Shown here piece by piece: positions 1-6,662 of a DNA stretch of 6,664 bases (the first letter of the stretch is position 1; the number at the start of each line of letters is the position of its first letter). Both the position numbers and the translations under genes were made by a program. This DNA comes from JAKALQ01 sp963978265 (GTDB taxonomy: Bacteria; Actinomycetota; Actinomycetes; S36-B12; UBA5976). The notes under the pieces are model-generated. The model was given only the letters and a program-made list of their open reading frames with translations. It did no database searches and was not told where the DNA came from. The stretch spans positions 1-6,664 of the forward strand of contig CAXBQV010000091.1 in the NCBI GenBank assembly GCA_963978265.1. Direction: 5' to 3'.

Positions 1-1359
1 CGCATGACCGTCGAGGCGGAGATCGACACCCCGGCGTCCCATGAGCAATTCGGCGCCAGCCTGGATCGACGGATCGAAGTCGAAGACCACCGAGTTCTCG
101 CGCTCACCGATGATGACTTCTGCACCGCGTTGCGCGCCCTGCTTGAGCAACGCCGCTTCGACGCCGAGCTTTGCGAGGCGGTCGGCGAGAAAGCCCACGG
201 CCTCGGAATTGCTGAAGTCGGTCTGGCGGACCCACCGCTCAGGTTTATCGCCGATGACACGGAAGGCGTCCCCTTCCCTGCGCACGATGAAGCCTTCGTC
301 GTCGACGGCTTTCGGTCGGATGGTGATCCGCTGCTGCACCGGAACCGCGGCGGCGGCGCGGGCCTGGGAGACGATGTTGCCCATCGCATACAGCAACGGC
401 TTGAGTCCCTCATGTGTTGCTGCCGAGACCGGGAAGACCTGGAAGCCGCGCGCCTCGAGGTCCGGTGTCACCATCTCGGCGAGGTCGCGGGCATCGGGGA
501 CGTCGACCTTGTTCAGCACCACGATCCGAGGACGGTCTTCGAGGCCGGCCCCGTACTCGGTGAGTTCCTTCTCGATCGCGTCGAGATCCGACAGCGGGTC
601 CCGCCCCGGCTCGATCGTGGCGCAGTCCACGACGTGCACGAGCGCTGCGCACCGTTCGACGTGCCGCAGGAACTCCAGTCCGAGACCCTTGCCCTGCGAA
701 GCGCCGGGGATGAGCCCCGGGACGTCTGCGACGGTGAAGATGGTGTCGCCGATCTTGACGACGCCGAGATTCGGCACGAGTGTGGTGAACGGGTAATCGG
801 CGATCTTCGGACGTGCCGCACTGATTGCCGCGATGAGACTCGACTTGCCTGCCGACGGGAATCCGATGAGACCGATATCGGCGACAGTCTTGAGTTCCAA
901 CGTCGCAGTGAGCGCTTCGCCCGGTTCGCCCAGCAGTGCGAATCCCGGTGCACGTCGCTTCGACGACGCGAGCGCAGCATTGCCGAGTCCGCCCTTGCCG
1001 CCGTGTGCGAGTACGAAACTGGTACCGGGTGCCACGAGGTCCGCGAGTACGTCGCCGTCGGCATTGGACACGACGGTGCCCGGCGGTACACGCAAGGTGG
1101 TGTCCTGTCCGCTGGCTCCGTCCTTGTTGCCGCCTTGACCGGGTTTGCCCGACGTCGCCTTGCGATGCGGCGAATGGTGATACTCGAGGAGTGTGGTGAC
1201 CTGTGGATCCGCGACGAGGATGATGTCGCCACCTCGCCCACCGTTGCCGCCGTCCGGACCGCCGAGCGGACGGAACTTCTCGCGCATGACCGAGGTGCAG
1301 CCATTGCCGCCGTCACCGGCAGCCACGTGGAGGACGACACGGTCGACGAAACTCGTCAT
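1..1359 (-). CDS. obgE: Obg family ribosome-assembly GTPase, 3' end beyond the window
   Basis: Obg is a cytoplasmic GTPase that binds the 50S subunit and acts in its late assembly and in stress control. I translated 453 codons from ATG at 1359; the frame is still open at position 1, so the C-terminus is missing. The glycine-rich Obg fold spans about residues 1-158 (GDGGNG, GGPDGGNGGRGG, HGGKGGLGN). The G domain follows: P-loop GFPSAGKSS 166-174, switch region YPFTTLVPNLG from 189, DVPG 212-215, NKVD 283-286 and VSA 311-313. An OCT domain lies at about 345-428, as in actinobacterial Obg proteins. All GTPase motifs are intact. The start follows a strong Shine-Dalgarno, AAGGAGG, 4 bases before the ATG. 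The gene lies 73 bases downstream of rpmA behind a terminator-like hairpin, so part of its transcription may be read-through. Identity is secure; only the true end is unknown. Confidence 0.97.
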   Translation of the reverse strand, partial: MTSFVDRVVLHVAAGDGGNGCTSVMREKFRPLGGPDGGNGGRGGDIILVADPQVTTLLEYHHSPHRKATSGKPGQGGNKDGASGQDTTLRVPPGTVVSNADGDVLADLVAPGTSFVLAHGGKGGLGNAALASSKRRAPGFALLGEPGEALTATLELKTVADIGLIGFPSAGKSSLIAAISAARPKIADYPFTTLVPNLGVVKIGDTIFTVADVPGLIPGASQGKGLGLEFLRHVERCAALVHVVDCATIEPGRDPLSDLDAIEKELTEYGAGLEDRPRIVVLNKVDVPDARDLAEMVTPDLEARGFQVFPVSAATHEGLKPLLYAMGNIVSQARAAAAVPVQQRITIRPKAVDDEGFIVRREGDAFRVIGDKPERWVRQTDFSNSEAVGFLADRLAKLGVEAALLKQGAQRGAEVIIGERENSVVFDFDPSIQAGAELLMGRRGVDLRLDGHA

Positions 1360-1380
1360 GTCTCCTCCTTACTGACAAAG

Positions 1381-1410
1381 CAAAAGGGCGGACCCATCGG
1401 GCCCACCCTT
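1381..1410 (-). terminator. Intrinsic terminator-like hairpin between rpmA and obgE
   Basis: On the minus-strand RNA, two 12-base arms (1399-1410 and 1384-1395) pair with two G-U wobbles around a 3-base loop at 1396-1398. The arms start with AAGGG and end with CCCTT. The stem runs into TTTTGCTTTG, an interrupted U tract. This has the form of a Rho-independent terminator for the rplU-rpmA transcript. Because obgE starts only 22 bases later, it may be a partial terminator that sets lower obgE expression. The plus strand has no T tract after the stem, so it would act on minus-strand transcription only. Confidence 0.7.
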
Positions 1411-1432
1411 AAGCGACGATTGATGGCCCTGC

Positions 1433-1687
1433 TCAGGCACCTGGCAGGACGTTCACGACGCGACGACCGCGATGCGAACCGAACTCGACTGCACCGGCAG
1501 TGAGTGCGAAGAGCGTGTCATCCTTGCCGCGGCCAACATTGTTGCCCGGGTGGAAGTGCGTGCCGCGCTGGCGGACGATGATTTCGCCGGCTCCGACGAT
1601 TTCGCCACCGAAACGCTTCACGCCGAGGCGCTGCGCGTTGGAGTCGCGACCGTTGCGCGTGCTGGATACACCCTTTTTACTGGCCAT
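1433..1687 (-). CDS. rpmA: 50S ribosomal protein L27
   Basis: L27 is a small basic protein of the large ribosomal subunit whose N-terminal tail reaches towards the peptidyl-transferase centre. The 84-residue product has the usual family length. It shows the conserved N-terminal stretch MASKKG...STRNGRDSNAQRLGVK, then GTHFHPGNNVGRGKDDTLFA and a basic end. The tail begins directly with MASKKG, without the extra cleaved leader found in Firmicutes. The ATG at 1687 is 2 bases after the rplU stop, with an AGGGAAG ribosome-binding site inside the end of rplU, so the two genes are co-transcribed and probably translationally coupled. No anomaly seen. Confidence 0.98.
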   Translation of the reverse strand: MASKKGVSSTRNGRDSNAQRLGVKRFGGEIVGAGEIIVRQRGTHFHPGNNVGRGKDDTLFALTAGAVEFGSHRGRRVVNVLPGA

Positions 1688-1689
1688 GG

Positions 1690-2004
1690 TTACTTCCCTG
1701 CCGAGATCTTCGTGACCTTGACCGTGCTGAGCTCAGAGCGGTGGCCCTGACGGCGACGGTAACCGGTCTTGTTCTTGTAGCGGAGGATGTCGATCTTCGG
1801 ACCGCGGCTGTGGTTCACAACCTCTGCCGTGACCGACGCCTTCGCGAGCACGCTTGCATCAGTGGTGACCTTGTCGCCATCGACAAGAAGCAACACCGGC
1901 AGCTGGACGGCTGCACCCGGCTCCGCCGACAGGCGGTCAAGGGTGACGAGGTCGCCAACGGCAACCTTCTCCTGGCGGGCGCCAGCGCGAACAATCGCGT
2001 ACAC
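1690..2004 (-). CDS. rplU: 50S ribosomal protein L21
   Basis: L21 binds 23S rRNA in the large ribosomal subunit. The product is 104 residues, a normal length. It begins MYAIVRAGARQEKVAVGD and ends with the family signature IDILRYKNKTGYRRRQGHRS followed by a VKVTKI tail (about residues 71-100). The start codon is GTG at 2004, chosen because AAGGAG lies 7 bases upstream and the protein then aligns with the family N-terminus. It is the first gene of the rplU-rpmA pair and follows a 93-base gap after rne. That gap contains inverted repeats and a possible promoter, so the pair could be expressed separately from rne. Confidence 0.98.
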   Translation of the reverse strand: MYAIVRAGARQEKVAVGDLVTLDRLSAEPGAAVQLPVLLLVDGDKVTTDASVLAKASVTAEVVNHSRGPKIDILRYKNKTGYRRRQGHRSELSTVKVTKISAGK

Positions 2005-2040
2005 CGCGGTTCTCCTTGGATTTCGAAACGTGCGGAAGGG

Positions 2041-2056
2041 TGCGCCCGGGGGCGCA
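2041..2056 (-). promoter_or_regulatory. Perfect inverted repeat in the rplU leader
   Basis: TGCGCCC and GGGCGCA, 7 bases each, are separated by only 2 bases. In RNA this would fold as a shorter very GC-rich stem with a small loop. It sits 36 bases upstream of the rplU GTG and leaves the AAGGAG site free. It may be part of a 5' leader structure. No known leader family is recognised, and a DNA-binding operator is also possible. Confidence 0.4.
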
Positions 2057-2066
2057 GCGAGGGCTA

Positions 2067-2095
2067 AGGCTACGGGAAACCCGTCCGACGGGCAA
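2067..2095 (-). promoter_or_regulatory. Possible promoter for rplU-rpmA
   Basis: Reading the minus strand, TTGCCC (2095-2090) is followed after exactly 17 bases by TAGCCT (2072-2067). These match the sigma-70/SigA -35 and -10 consensus at 4/6 and 3/6 positions, including the TAnnnT form common in actinobacteria. Initiation would be near 2060 and give a leader of about 55 bases. Independent transcription of the ribosomal protein genes makes sense here. The match is weak and overlaps inverted repeats, so this is a tentative call. Confidence 0.3.
2072..2092 (-). promoter_or_regulatory. Mutually exclusive hairpins just after the rne stop codon
   Basis: On the minus strand three 5-base segments follow one another: CCCGT (2092-2088), ACGGG (2084-2080) and CCCGT (2076-2072). 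The middle one can pair with either neighbour. Pairing with the first gives a hairpin with loop CGG followed by TTT, a short terminator-like form. Pairing with the last uses TTT as the loop. The stems are only 5 bp, so this could be a weak rne terminator, an attenuator for rplU, or chance. Confidence 0.35.
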
Positions 2096-2097
2096 AA

Positions 2098-4161
2098 CTA
2101 GCGCTTGCGGCCCTTTCCGCCCTTCGCGAGGGACTTGCCCTTGTGCGGGGCGCCTCCCTGACCCTTCGGCCGGTCCTCGTCGTCGGACCCCGCGTGCTCG
2201 GCCACGTGGATGGTGTTGAGCGACACCTTCACGCCCCGACCGTTGCAGTGTTCGCAGGACTCGGAGAAGGTCTCGAGCAGGCCCTGACCGATGCGTTTGC
2301 GCGTCATCTGGACGAGTCCCAACGAGCTCACTTCCGCCACCTGGTGCTTCGTGCGATCCCGACCGAGGCACTCGATGAGCCGGCGCACCACTTTGTCCCG
2401 GTTCGCTTCATGCACCATGTCGATGAAGTCGACGACGATGATGCCGCCGATGTCGCGCAGGCGCAGTTGACGGACGATCTCCTCAGCGGCTTCGAGGTTG
2501 TTCTGGGTGACGGTGTCCTCGAGCGTGCCGCCCTCGCCGGTGAACTTGCCGGTGTTGACGTCGACGACGGTCATGGCCTCAGTGCGATCGATGACGAGCG
2601 AACCGCCGGACGGCAGGTACACCTTGCGATCAAGTGCCTTCGAGAGTTGCTCGTCGATGCGATGTGCGGCGAAGACATCCTTCGTCTCGACCCACTTCGT
2701 GAGCCGGTCTGCGAGATCGGGTGCGACGTAGGTGACGTAGTTGTTCAATGTCTCGTGGACGTCGTCGCCGGACACGATGAGCTGCTTGAAGTCCTCGTTG
2801 AAGATGTCGCGCACGACCTTGATCGCAAGATCCGGTTCCGCGTAGAGCAGTGCTGGGGCATCAACGGTCTTGGACTTCGCAGCGATGTCCTCCCACTGTG
2901 CAGTGAGGCGTGCGACGTCCTTCGAGAGTTCCTCTTCGCTGGCGCCTTCCGCGGCAGTGCGCACGATCACGCCCGCCTCTTCCGGCAAGACACTTCGCAG
3001 CACACGCTTGAGGCGTGCACGCTCGGTGTCGGGGAGTTTGCGGGAGATGCCGGTCATCGAACCGTCCGGCACATAGACCAGGAAACGACCCGGCAGTGAC
3101 ACTTGCGACGTCAACCGCGCACCCTTGTGCCCGATCGGATCCTTCGTGACCTGCACGAGTACCGGGTCGCCGGTCTTCAAGGCGAACTCGATGCGCTTCG
3201 GTTGGCCGTCGAGGCCGGCTGCGTCCCAGTTGACTTCACCTGCGTACAGCACTGCATTTCGACCACGGCCGATGTCGATGAACGCGGCTTCCATGCCCGG
3301 GAGCACGTTTTGCACGCGACCGAGATAGACGTTGCCGATCATCGACGAGCCGCTGTTCCGGTTGACGTAGTGCTCGACGAGGATGCCGTCTTCGAGGACG
3401 GCGATCTGGACGCGGTCGGCGCTCTGCCGGACCACCATCACCCGTTCGACATCCTCGCGACGTGCGAGGAATTCGGCTTCGCTCAGAATCGTGGTGCGGC
3501 GGCGACCGTGTTCACGGCCTTCGCGGCGCCGGTTCTTCTTCGCCTGCAGCCGGGTCGATCCCGGAAGTTCATCGGTTGCCTTGCTCCGCGACTCGCGCAC
3601 ACGCACGACGGTGTTCGGCGGATCATCCGGGAGCAGTTCGTCCCCCTGGCCATTGCGACGGCGGCGACGGCGGCGGCGGTGCGACGCAGCGTCCCCGTCT
3701 TCGCCCTCGTCGTCGTGACCGTCGGGCGCATCGGAATCGGTGGTGTCGAGGTCGGTTGCGTCGTCGCCACCGTGCTCGGGGCGCCCTTTGCGGCGGCTGC
3801 CACCGCGTCGGCGACGGCGGCTCCGCGATCCGGCGTCGCCACGATCGTCGCCGTCAGCGCGTTCCGCGCGTTCGGCGCGCTCGGGCTTGGCTTCGGCCGC
3901 TTTCGCCTTCGGTGCTGCCTTCTTGGCAACGGTGACATCCGGTGCCTGGAACGTGACGGCGACTGGCGCCTTCTTCGCCCGCGGCTTGGCGGTTGCTTCG
4001 GCTGGCTCGGCGGCCGCTGGCGAAGCGACTGCCTTCTTCGCGCGGGTGGCCTTCTTCGCGGTCTTCTCCGCTGCCGGCTTCTCGTCGGCCGGTGGACCGA
4101 CGGGGCGGCTGGCCGCCTTGCGGCGCGGCTTCGTCGTTGATTCTGTGCTCTCGTCGCTCAT
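2098..4161 (-). CDS. rne: Ribonuclease E/G family endoribonuclease
   Basis: This enzyme cleaves single-stranded AU-rich RNA and takes part in mRNA turnover and rRNA/tRNA maturation in the cytoplasm. The product is 687 residues. Residues 1-220 form a low-complexity extension, first Lys/Ala-rich, then with blocks of Arg and of Asp/Glu, including eight consecutive Arg at 162-169. The S1 RNA-binding domain follows at about 273-355 (GNVYLGRVQNVLPGMEAAFI). The DNase I-like catalytic domain carries the expected metal ligands, D534 in VVDVNTGKF and D578 in IIVVDFIDM, with RQLRLRDIGG between them. The Zn-link CEHC (C636, C639) is present, then a short basic tail. The disordered extension is N-terminal, as in actinobacterial RNase E, rather than C-terminal as in E. 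coli. The ATG at 4161 has AGAGGA 10 bases upstream, within an inverted repeat. RNase E versus G naming is uncertain; the catalytic family is not. Confidence 0.95.
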   Translation of the reverse strand: MSDESTESTTKPRRKAASRPVGPPADEKPAAEKTAKKATRAKKAVASPAAAEPAEATAKPRAKKAPVAVTFQAPDVTVAKKAAPKAKAAEAKPERAERAERADGDDRGDAGSRSRRRRRGGSRRKGRPEHGGDDATDLDTTDSDAPDGHDDEGEDGDAASHRRRRRRRRNGQGDELLPDDPPNTVVRVRESRSKATDELPGSTRLQAKKNRRREGREHGRRRTTILSEAEFLARREDVERVMVVRQSADRVQIAVLEDGILVEHYVNRNSGSSMIGNVYLGRVQNVLPGMEAAFIDIGRGRNAVLYAGEVNWDAAGLDGQPKRIEFALKTGDPVLVQVTKDPIGHKGARLTSQVSLPGRFLVYVPDGSMTGISRKLPDTERARLKRVLRSVLPEEAGVIVRTAAEGASEEELSKDVARLTAQWEDIAAKSKTVDAPALLYAEPDLAIKVVRDIFNEDFKQLIVSGDDVHETLNNYVTYVAPDLADRLTKWVETKDVFAAHRIDEQLSKALDRKVYLPSGGSLVIDRTEAMTVVDVNTGKFTGEGGTLEDTVTQNNLEAAEEIVRQLRLRDIGGIIVVDFIDMVHEANRDKVVRRLIECLGRDRTKHQVAEVSSLGLVQMTRKRIGQGLLETFSESCEHCNGRGVKVSLNTIHVAEHAGSDDEDRPKGQGGAPHKGKSLAKGGKGRKR
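3655..3678 (-). repeat. Triplet-rich tract coding for eight arginines in RNase E/G
   Basis: A run of CGC/CGT-type codons encodes Arg 162-169 of the ribonuclease and appears as a near-repeat of GGC/GAC triplets on the plus strand. It lies in the disordered N-terminal extension between acidic blocks and probably contributes to RNA binding or condensate formation. Such tracts can vary in length by replication slippage. Confidence 0.6.
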
Positions 4162-4164
4162 GAC

Positions 4165-4254
4165 GTGAGAGTCCTCTCACCTGCTCCGCAAGCGGTGCAG
4201 CTCGGGCGCATCGCTGCGCAAAGTCTCGGGGCGACCACGGAGCACTGGAGTGCT
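4165..4254 (-). promoter_or_regulatory. Leader of rne packed with four inverted repeats
   Basis: The 111-base gap between the DUF2344 gene and rne holds four inverted repeats. They are: 4165-4171/4174-4180 (GTGAGAG/CTCTCAC, perfect, 2-base spacer); 4181-4189/4192-4200 (9-base arms, one mismatch); 4206-4210/4215-4219 (GCGCA/TGCGC, 4-base loop); and 4241-4246/4249-4254 (AGCACT/AGTGCT, perfect). The one nearest the gene contains the rne Shine-Dalgarno. E. coli rne is autoregulated through 5' UTR hairpins that RNase E recognises; a similar control here is inference. I see no clear promoter in the gap. Confidence 0.5.
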
Positions 4255-4272
4255 GCACGCGATCCCGCGACG

Positions 4273-5007
4273 TCACACGCGATCAGGAGCGAATGGATCG
4301 CTCACATCACGGGTATCGGCAGTCAGGGGGCCCTGCGAGCACCTGGTTACCCGTGCGGGGGTTTCCATGGTGAGCGAGCCGACCGAAGCCAATGCCTGAA
4401 GGACGTCATCGGGTCGTACCGCCGGGGTTGTGTGGCGAACGACAAGACGAAGTATCGCACAGTTCGGCTGAGAAGACGATTCGAGCGCCAGATCGAGCAC
4501 GGCGTGGCGGACATCGAAGGTGCGGATGCCCTGCTTCGTGAGCCGGGAGACCTCCACTGCGTCGGCACGCAACAGCGCGTCGACTGCGGCGGCAATCACA
4601 TGGGAATCGATGTCGAAGCACTCGATGCGCCAGACGCTCGCCTCGAGTCGTTCGGCGAAATCCGGAGTACGTGCCTCCACAACCTCGACGATGTCGAGGT
4701 CCGGTGGCAGCGCGCGATCGAGCACGCGTTGGACATTGCCGACATCACACGGACGCGTGAGTGCGATCTCGAGATACTCGGCCTCGCTGCCGATGCCGGT
4801 CGGTGCCGCATTCGCGTACGAGATACGCGGATGCGGCGAGAATCCTGCGCTGAATGCGACCGGCACACCGGCTCTGCGAACTGCACGTTCGAACGCACGC
4901 TGGAAATCTCGATGCGACGAGAAGCGCAGTCTGCCGCGCTTCGCATACCGGATCCGCAGGCGTTGCACGACCGGTTCGGCAACTCGATCTGGCTGCGGCC
5001 GCGCCAT
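4273..5007 (-). CDS. DUF2344 radical SAM-linked protein (TIGR03936 type)
   Basis: This is a 244-residue protein of unknown reaction that occurs next to, or fused to the C-terminus of, the TIGR03960-type radical SAM protein. The family region is clear at residues 18-82: RIRYAKRGRLRFSSHRDF, then RAGVPVAFSAGFSPHPRISY and GIGSEAEYLEIAL. The remainder is less conserved, with no membrane segment or signal peptide. The ATG at 5007 shares its A with the TGA stop of the radical SAM gene (TGATG), so translation is coupled and the two products are probably made in fixed ratio. GAAGG lies 9 bases upstream. The conserved His, Arg and Ser residues could bind RNA or a nucleotide, but no catalytic motif is recognisable. 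The family call is firm; the function is unknown. Confidence 0.92.
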   Translation of the reverse strand: MARPQPDRVAEPVVQRLRIRYAKRGRLRFSSHRDFQRAFERAVRRAGVPVAFSAGFSPHPRISYANAAPTGIGSEAEYLEIALTRPCDVGNVQRVLDRALPPDLDIVEVVEARTPDFAERLEASVWRIECFDIDSHVIAAAVDALLRADAVEVSRLTKQGIRTFDVRHAVLDLALESSSQPNCAILRLVVRHTTPAVRPDDVLQALASVGSLTMETPARVTRCSQGPLTADTRDVSDPFAPDRV

Positions 5008-6420
5008 CAGTTCGCGCCTTCAGTGACGAGCGGCTTCGTCGGCGCCAACGGGATGAAGGTCGTACCACTGGGGCCCACTTGGATCTCGGTCTGCATCTGC
5101 GGACAGACGCCGCAATCGAAACAGGGTGTCCACCGGCAGTCCTCGACTCCTTCTGCTGCAAGCGCCGCCTGCCAGTCCTCCCACAACCATTCGCGGTCGA
5201 GGCCCGAATCGAGGTGGTCCCACGGGAGCACTTCCTCCTGGGCCCGTTCGCGCGTGGTGAACCAGTCGAGACTCACCGGGGTTTCAGCGAACACATCGGC
5301 AGCTGCTGCAGCCCAGGCGTCGAACGAGAAGTGCTCGTTCCATCCGTCGAAACGGGCGCCGCGCCTCCAGACGGTCTCGATGACGTCGCCGACTCGTCGG
5401 TCGCCACGTGACAGCAGACCCTCGATGAGCCCGGGCTTGCCATCGTGGTACCGGAACCCGATGGACTTGGCGAACGACTTGTCGTCGCGAATTGCATCAC
5501 GCAACTTCAGTAGCCGGGCATCGGTCGACTCATGGTCGAGTTGCGCAGCCCACTGGAAGGGCGTGTGCGGCTTCGGAATGAAACCACCGATAGAGACGGT
5601 GCAGCGGATGTCGCGCTGACCGGTGACAGCCCGACCGACACGGATGACCTCCTTCGCCAACCGCGCGATCTGCAGCACGTCTTCGTCGGTCTCCGTTGGC
5701 AGCCCGCACATGAAGTAGAGCTTCACCTGGCGCCAACCTGCGGAGTAGGCAGCGGTGACCGTGCGGACGAGATCTTCCTCCGTCACCTGCTTGTTGATGA
5801 CGCGTCGCATCCGTTCACTGCCGCCCTCCGGGGCGAACGTGAGCCCGCTGCGACGGCCGTTGCGCGTGAGCTCGTTCGCGAGATCGATGTTGAATGCATC
5901 GACACGCGTGCTCGGGAGCGACAACCCGACGTTCTCGCCTTCGTACCGATCCGCCAACGACTTCGCAATGTCCTGGATCTCGGAGTGATCCGCGCTCGAC
6001 AAACTGAGCAGACCGACCTCTTCGAATCCCGACGCTTCCACCGCACGTTGCACGATGGCACCGACGGTGCCCAGCGAGCGCTCTCGCACGGGACGGGTAA
6101 TCATGCCGGCTTGGCAGAACCGGCAACCGCGCGTACAGCCCCGGAATATCTCAACCGACGCTCGCTCGTGCACGGTTTCCGCAAGCGGCACAAGCGGCGC
6201 CTTCGGGTAGGGCCACGCATCGAGGTCCATAACGGTGTGCTTCGACACGCGCCACGGCACATCGTTGCGAGTCGGAATCACACGACGGATCCGACCATCC
6301 TCCAGATATTCGACGTCATAGAAGCGCGGCACATAGCAACCCCCACGCGAAGCGAGCCGGTGCAGGAGTTCGACGCGACCACCCGGGCGGCGTTCGGCGT
6401 CGGAATCGCGATCACCGAGG
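5007..6420 (-). CDS. B12-type radical SAM protein (TIGR03960 type), 5' end missing
   Basis: This is a radical SAM enzyme of unknown substrate. The frame recognisable as the family runs from about 6420, and GTG at 6332 lies inside the conserved CYVPRFYDVEY segment, so it is not the true start. Counting from that GTG, the [4Fe-4S] motif CX3CX2C is C66, C70, C73 in FRGCTRGCRFCQAGMITRP. SAM-domain features follow: LSLSSADHSEI, LSLPSTRVDAF, SGLTFAPEGGSERMRRVINK, LYFMCGLPTETDEDV and GGFIPKPHTPFQW. A C-terminal cysteine cluster (C399, C404, C407, C410) could hold a second metal site. Family members have roughly 200 more N-terminal residues resembling a B12-binding domain; these are absent because the sequence switches to unrelated coding DNA near 6421. 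The gene overlaps the DUF2344 gene by one base. Identity is firm; the substrate is unknown. Confidence 0.93.
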
Positions 6421-6433
6421 CAAAGCCCAACCC
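6421..6433. other. Junction between PrmA-like and radical SAM coding sequence
   Basis: Above this stretch the minus strand encodes PrmA in one frame; below it, the radical SAM protein in another. Neither homology is visible within it. It borders a short tandem of CAGCCCGGC units (plus strand, about 6438-6455) that could have favoured a wrong join. The exact breakpoint cannot be placed to the base. Confidence 0.75.
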
Positions 6434-6625
6434 AACCAGCCCGGCCAGCCCGGCTGCAAATAACCGGACAATAACCGGCGCCAGGATATTAGCCAGAACG
6501 AGAGGAGCCTGTGAGCAGGAAAACTTCTCAGCCAGAATTTCACTGACCGACCCCTGGCCTGCCTCAATGCGATCCAAAACCCCGTTTGCAGCAGCATTTT
6601 CACGGGTTGAGCGAATCGCCTGAGG
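6434..6625 (-). pseudogene. prmA: Internal fragment of ribosomal protein L11 methyltransferase (PrmA)
   Basis: PrmA trimethylates ribosomal protein L11 using SAM. About 64 codons are recognisable: PQAIRSTRENAAANGV, the segment after the Asp that ends the SAM-binding motif, and then PLVLANILAPVIVRLFAAGL, which contains the NIL motif of the family. The preceding glycine-rich motif and the following PGG-type motif are both absent, so this is a piece from the middle of the gene. Its G+C is lower than that of the neighbouring genes (89 of 160 bases at 6441-6600). It is flanked on both sides by unrelated coding sequence, so it cannot be functional as shown. It is probably foreign to the rest of the window, either by misassembly or by rearrangement. 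Confidence 0.72.
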
Positions 6626-6626
6626 C

Positions 6627-6662
6627 GAAAAAATCAACCTGGATGGAGTGGTCAATGACCAG
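6627..6662 (-). pseudogene. Short aconitase fragment at the window edge
   Basis: In a frame different from the PrmA piece, the minus strand reads LVIDHSIQVDFF. This matches the VIDHS-QVD segment strongly conserved in aconitate hydratases (AcnA/CitB type), TCA-cycle enzymes that isomerise citrate to isocitrate. A plausible continuation (ASGDSLN) overlaps the start of the PrmA piece before a stop codon. Only 12 codons are secure, so the call rests on one motif. Confidence 0.55.

Noticed and set aside
513..1340. 275-codon minus-strand open frame within obgE
   Set aside because: It is in a different frame from Obg, Ser/Arg-rich and without family motifs. The true Obg frame from 1359 carries all GTPase motifs.
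4..1503. 499-codon plus-strand open frame
   Set aside because: It lies antisense to obgE and the end of rpmA, whose families are unmistakable. Long opposite-strand frames are expected in GC-rich coding DNA, and its translation resembles no protein family.
2143..4140. Two plus-strand open frames (318 and 345 codons) covering the rne gene
   Set aside because: Both are antisense shadows of RNase E/G. The hydrophobic, Ala/Gly/Leu-rich part of the second is just the complement of the Arg/Lys/Ala-rich extension, not membrane segments.
4165..5619. 484-codon plus-strand open frame
   Set aside because: It spans the DUF2344 gene and part of the radical SAM gene on the opposite strand and has no recognisable motif.
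6438..6455. CAGCCCGGC-like tandem as an attachment site or mobile-element end
   Set aside because: Only about two imperfect copies, with no integrase, transposase, target duplication or terminal inverted repeat nearby.
5532..6623. 363-codon plus-strand open frame crossing the chimeric join
   Set aside because: It is antisense to the radical SAM and PrmA pieces and crosses an apparent artificial junction, so it has no support as a gene.
6278..6655. A 125-residue minus-strand protein starting with TTG at 6655
   Set aside because: The frame is a composite: residues 11-74 are PrmA, while the start overlaps an aconitase motif and the end is out-of-frame radical SAM sequence. It is not a natural small gene.
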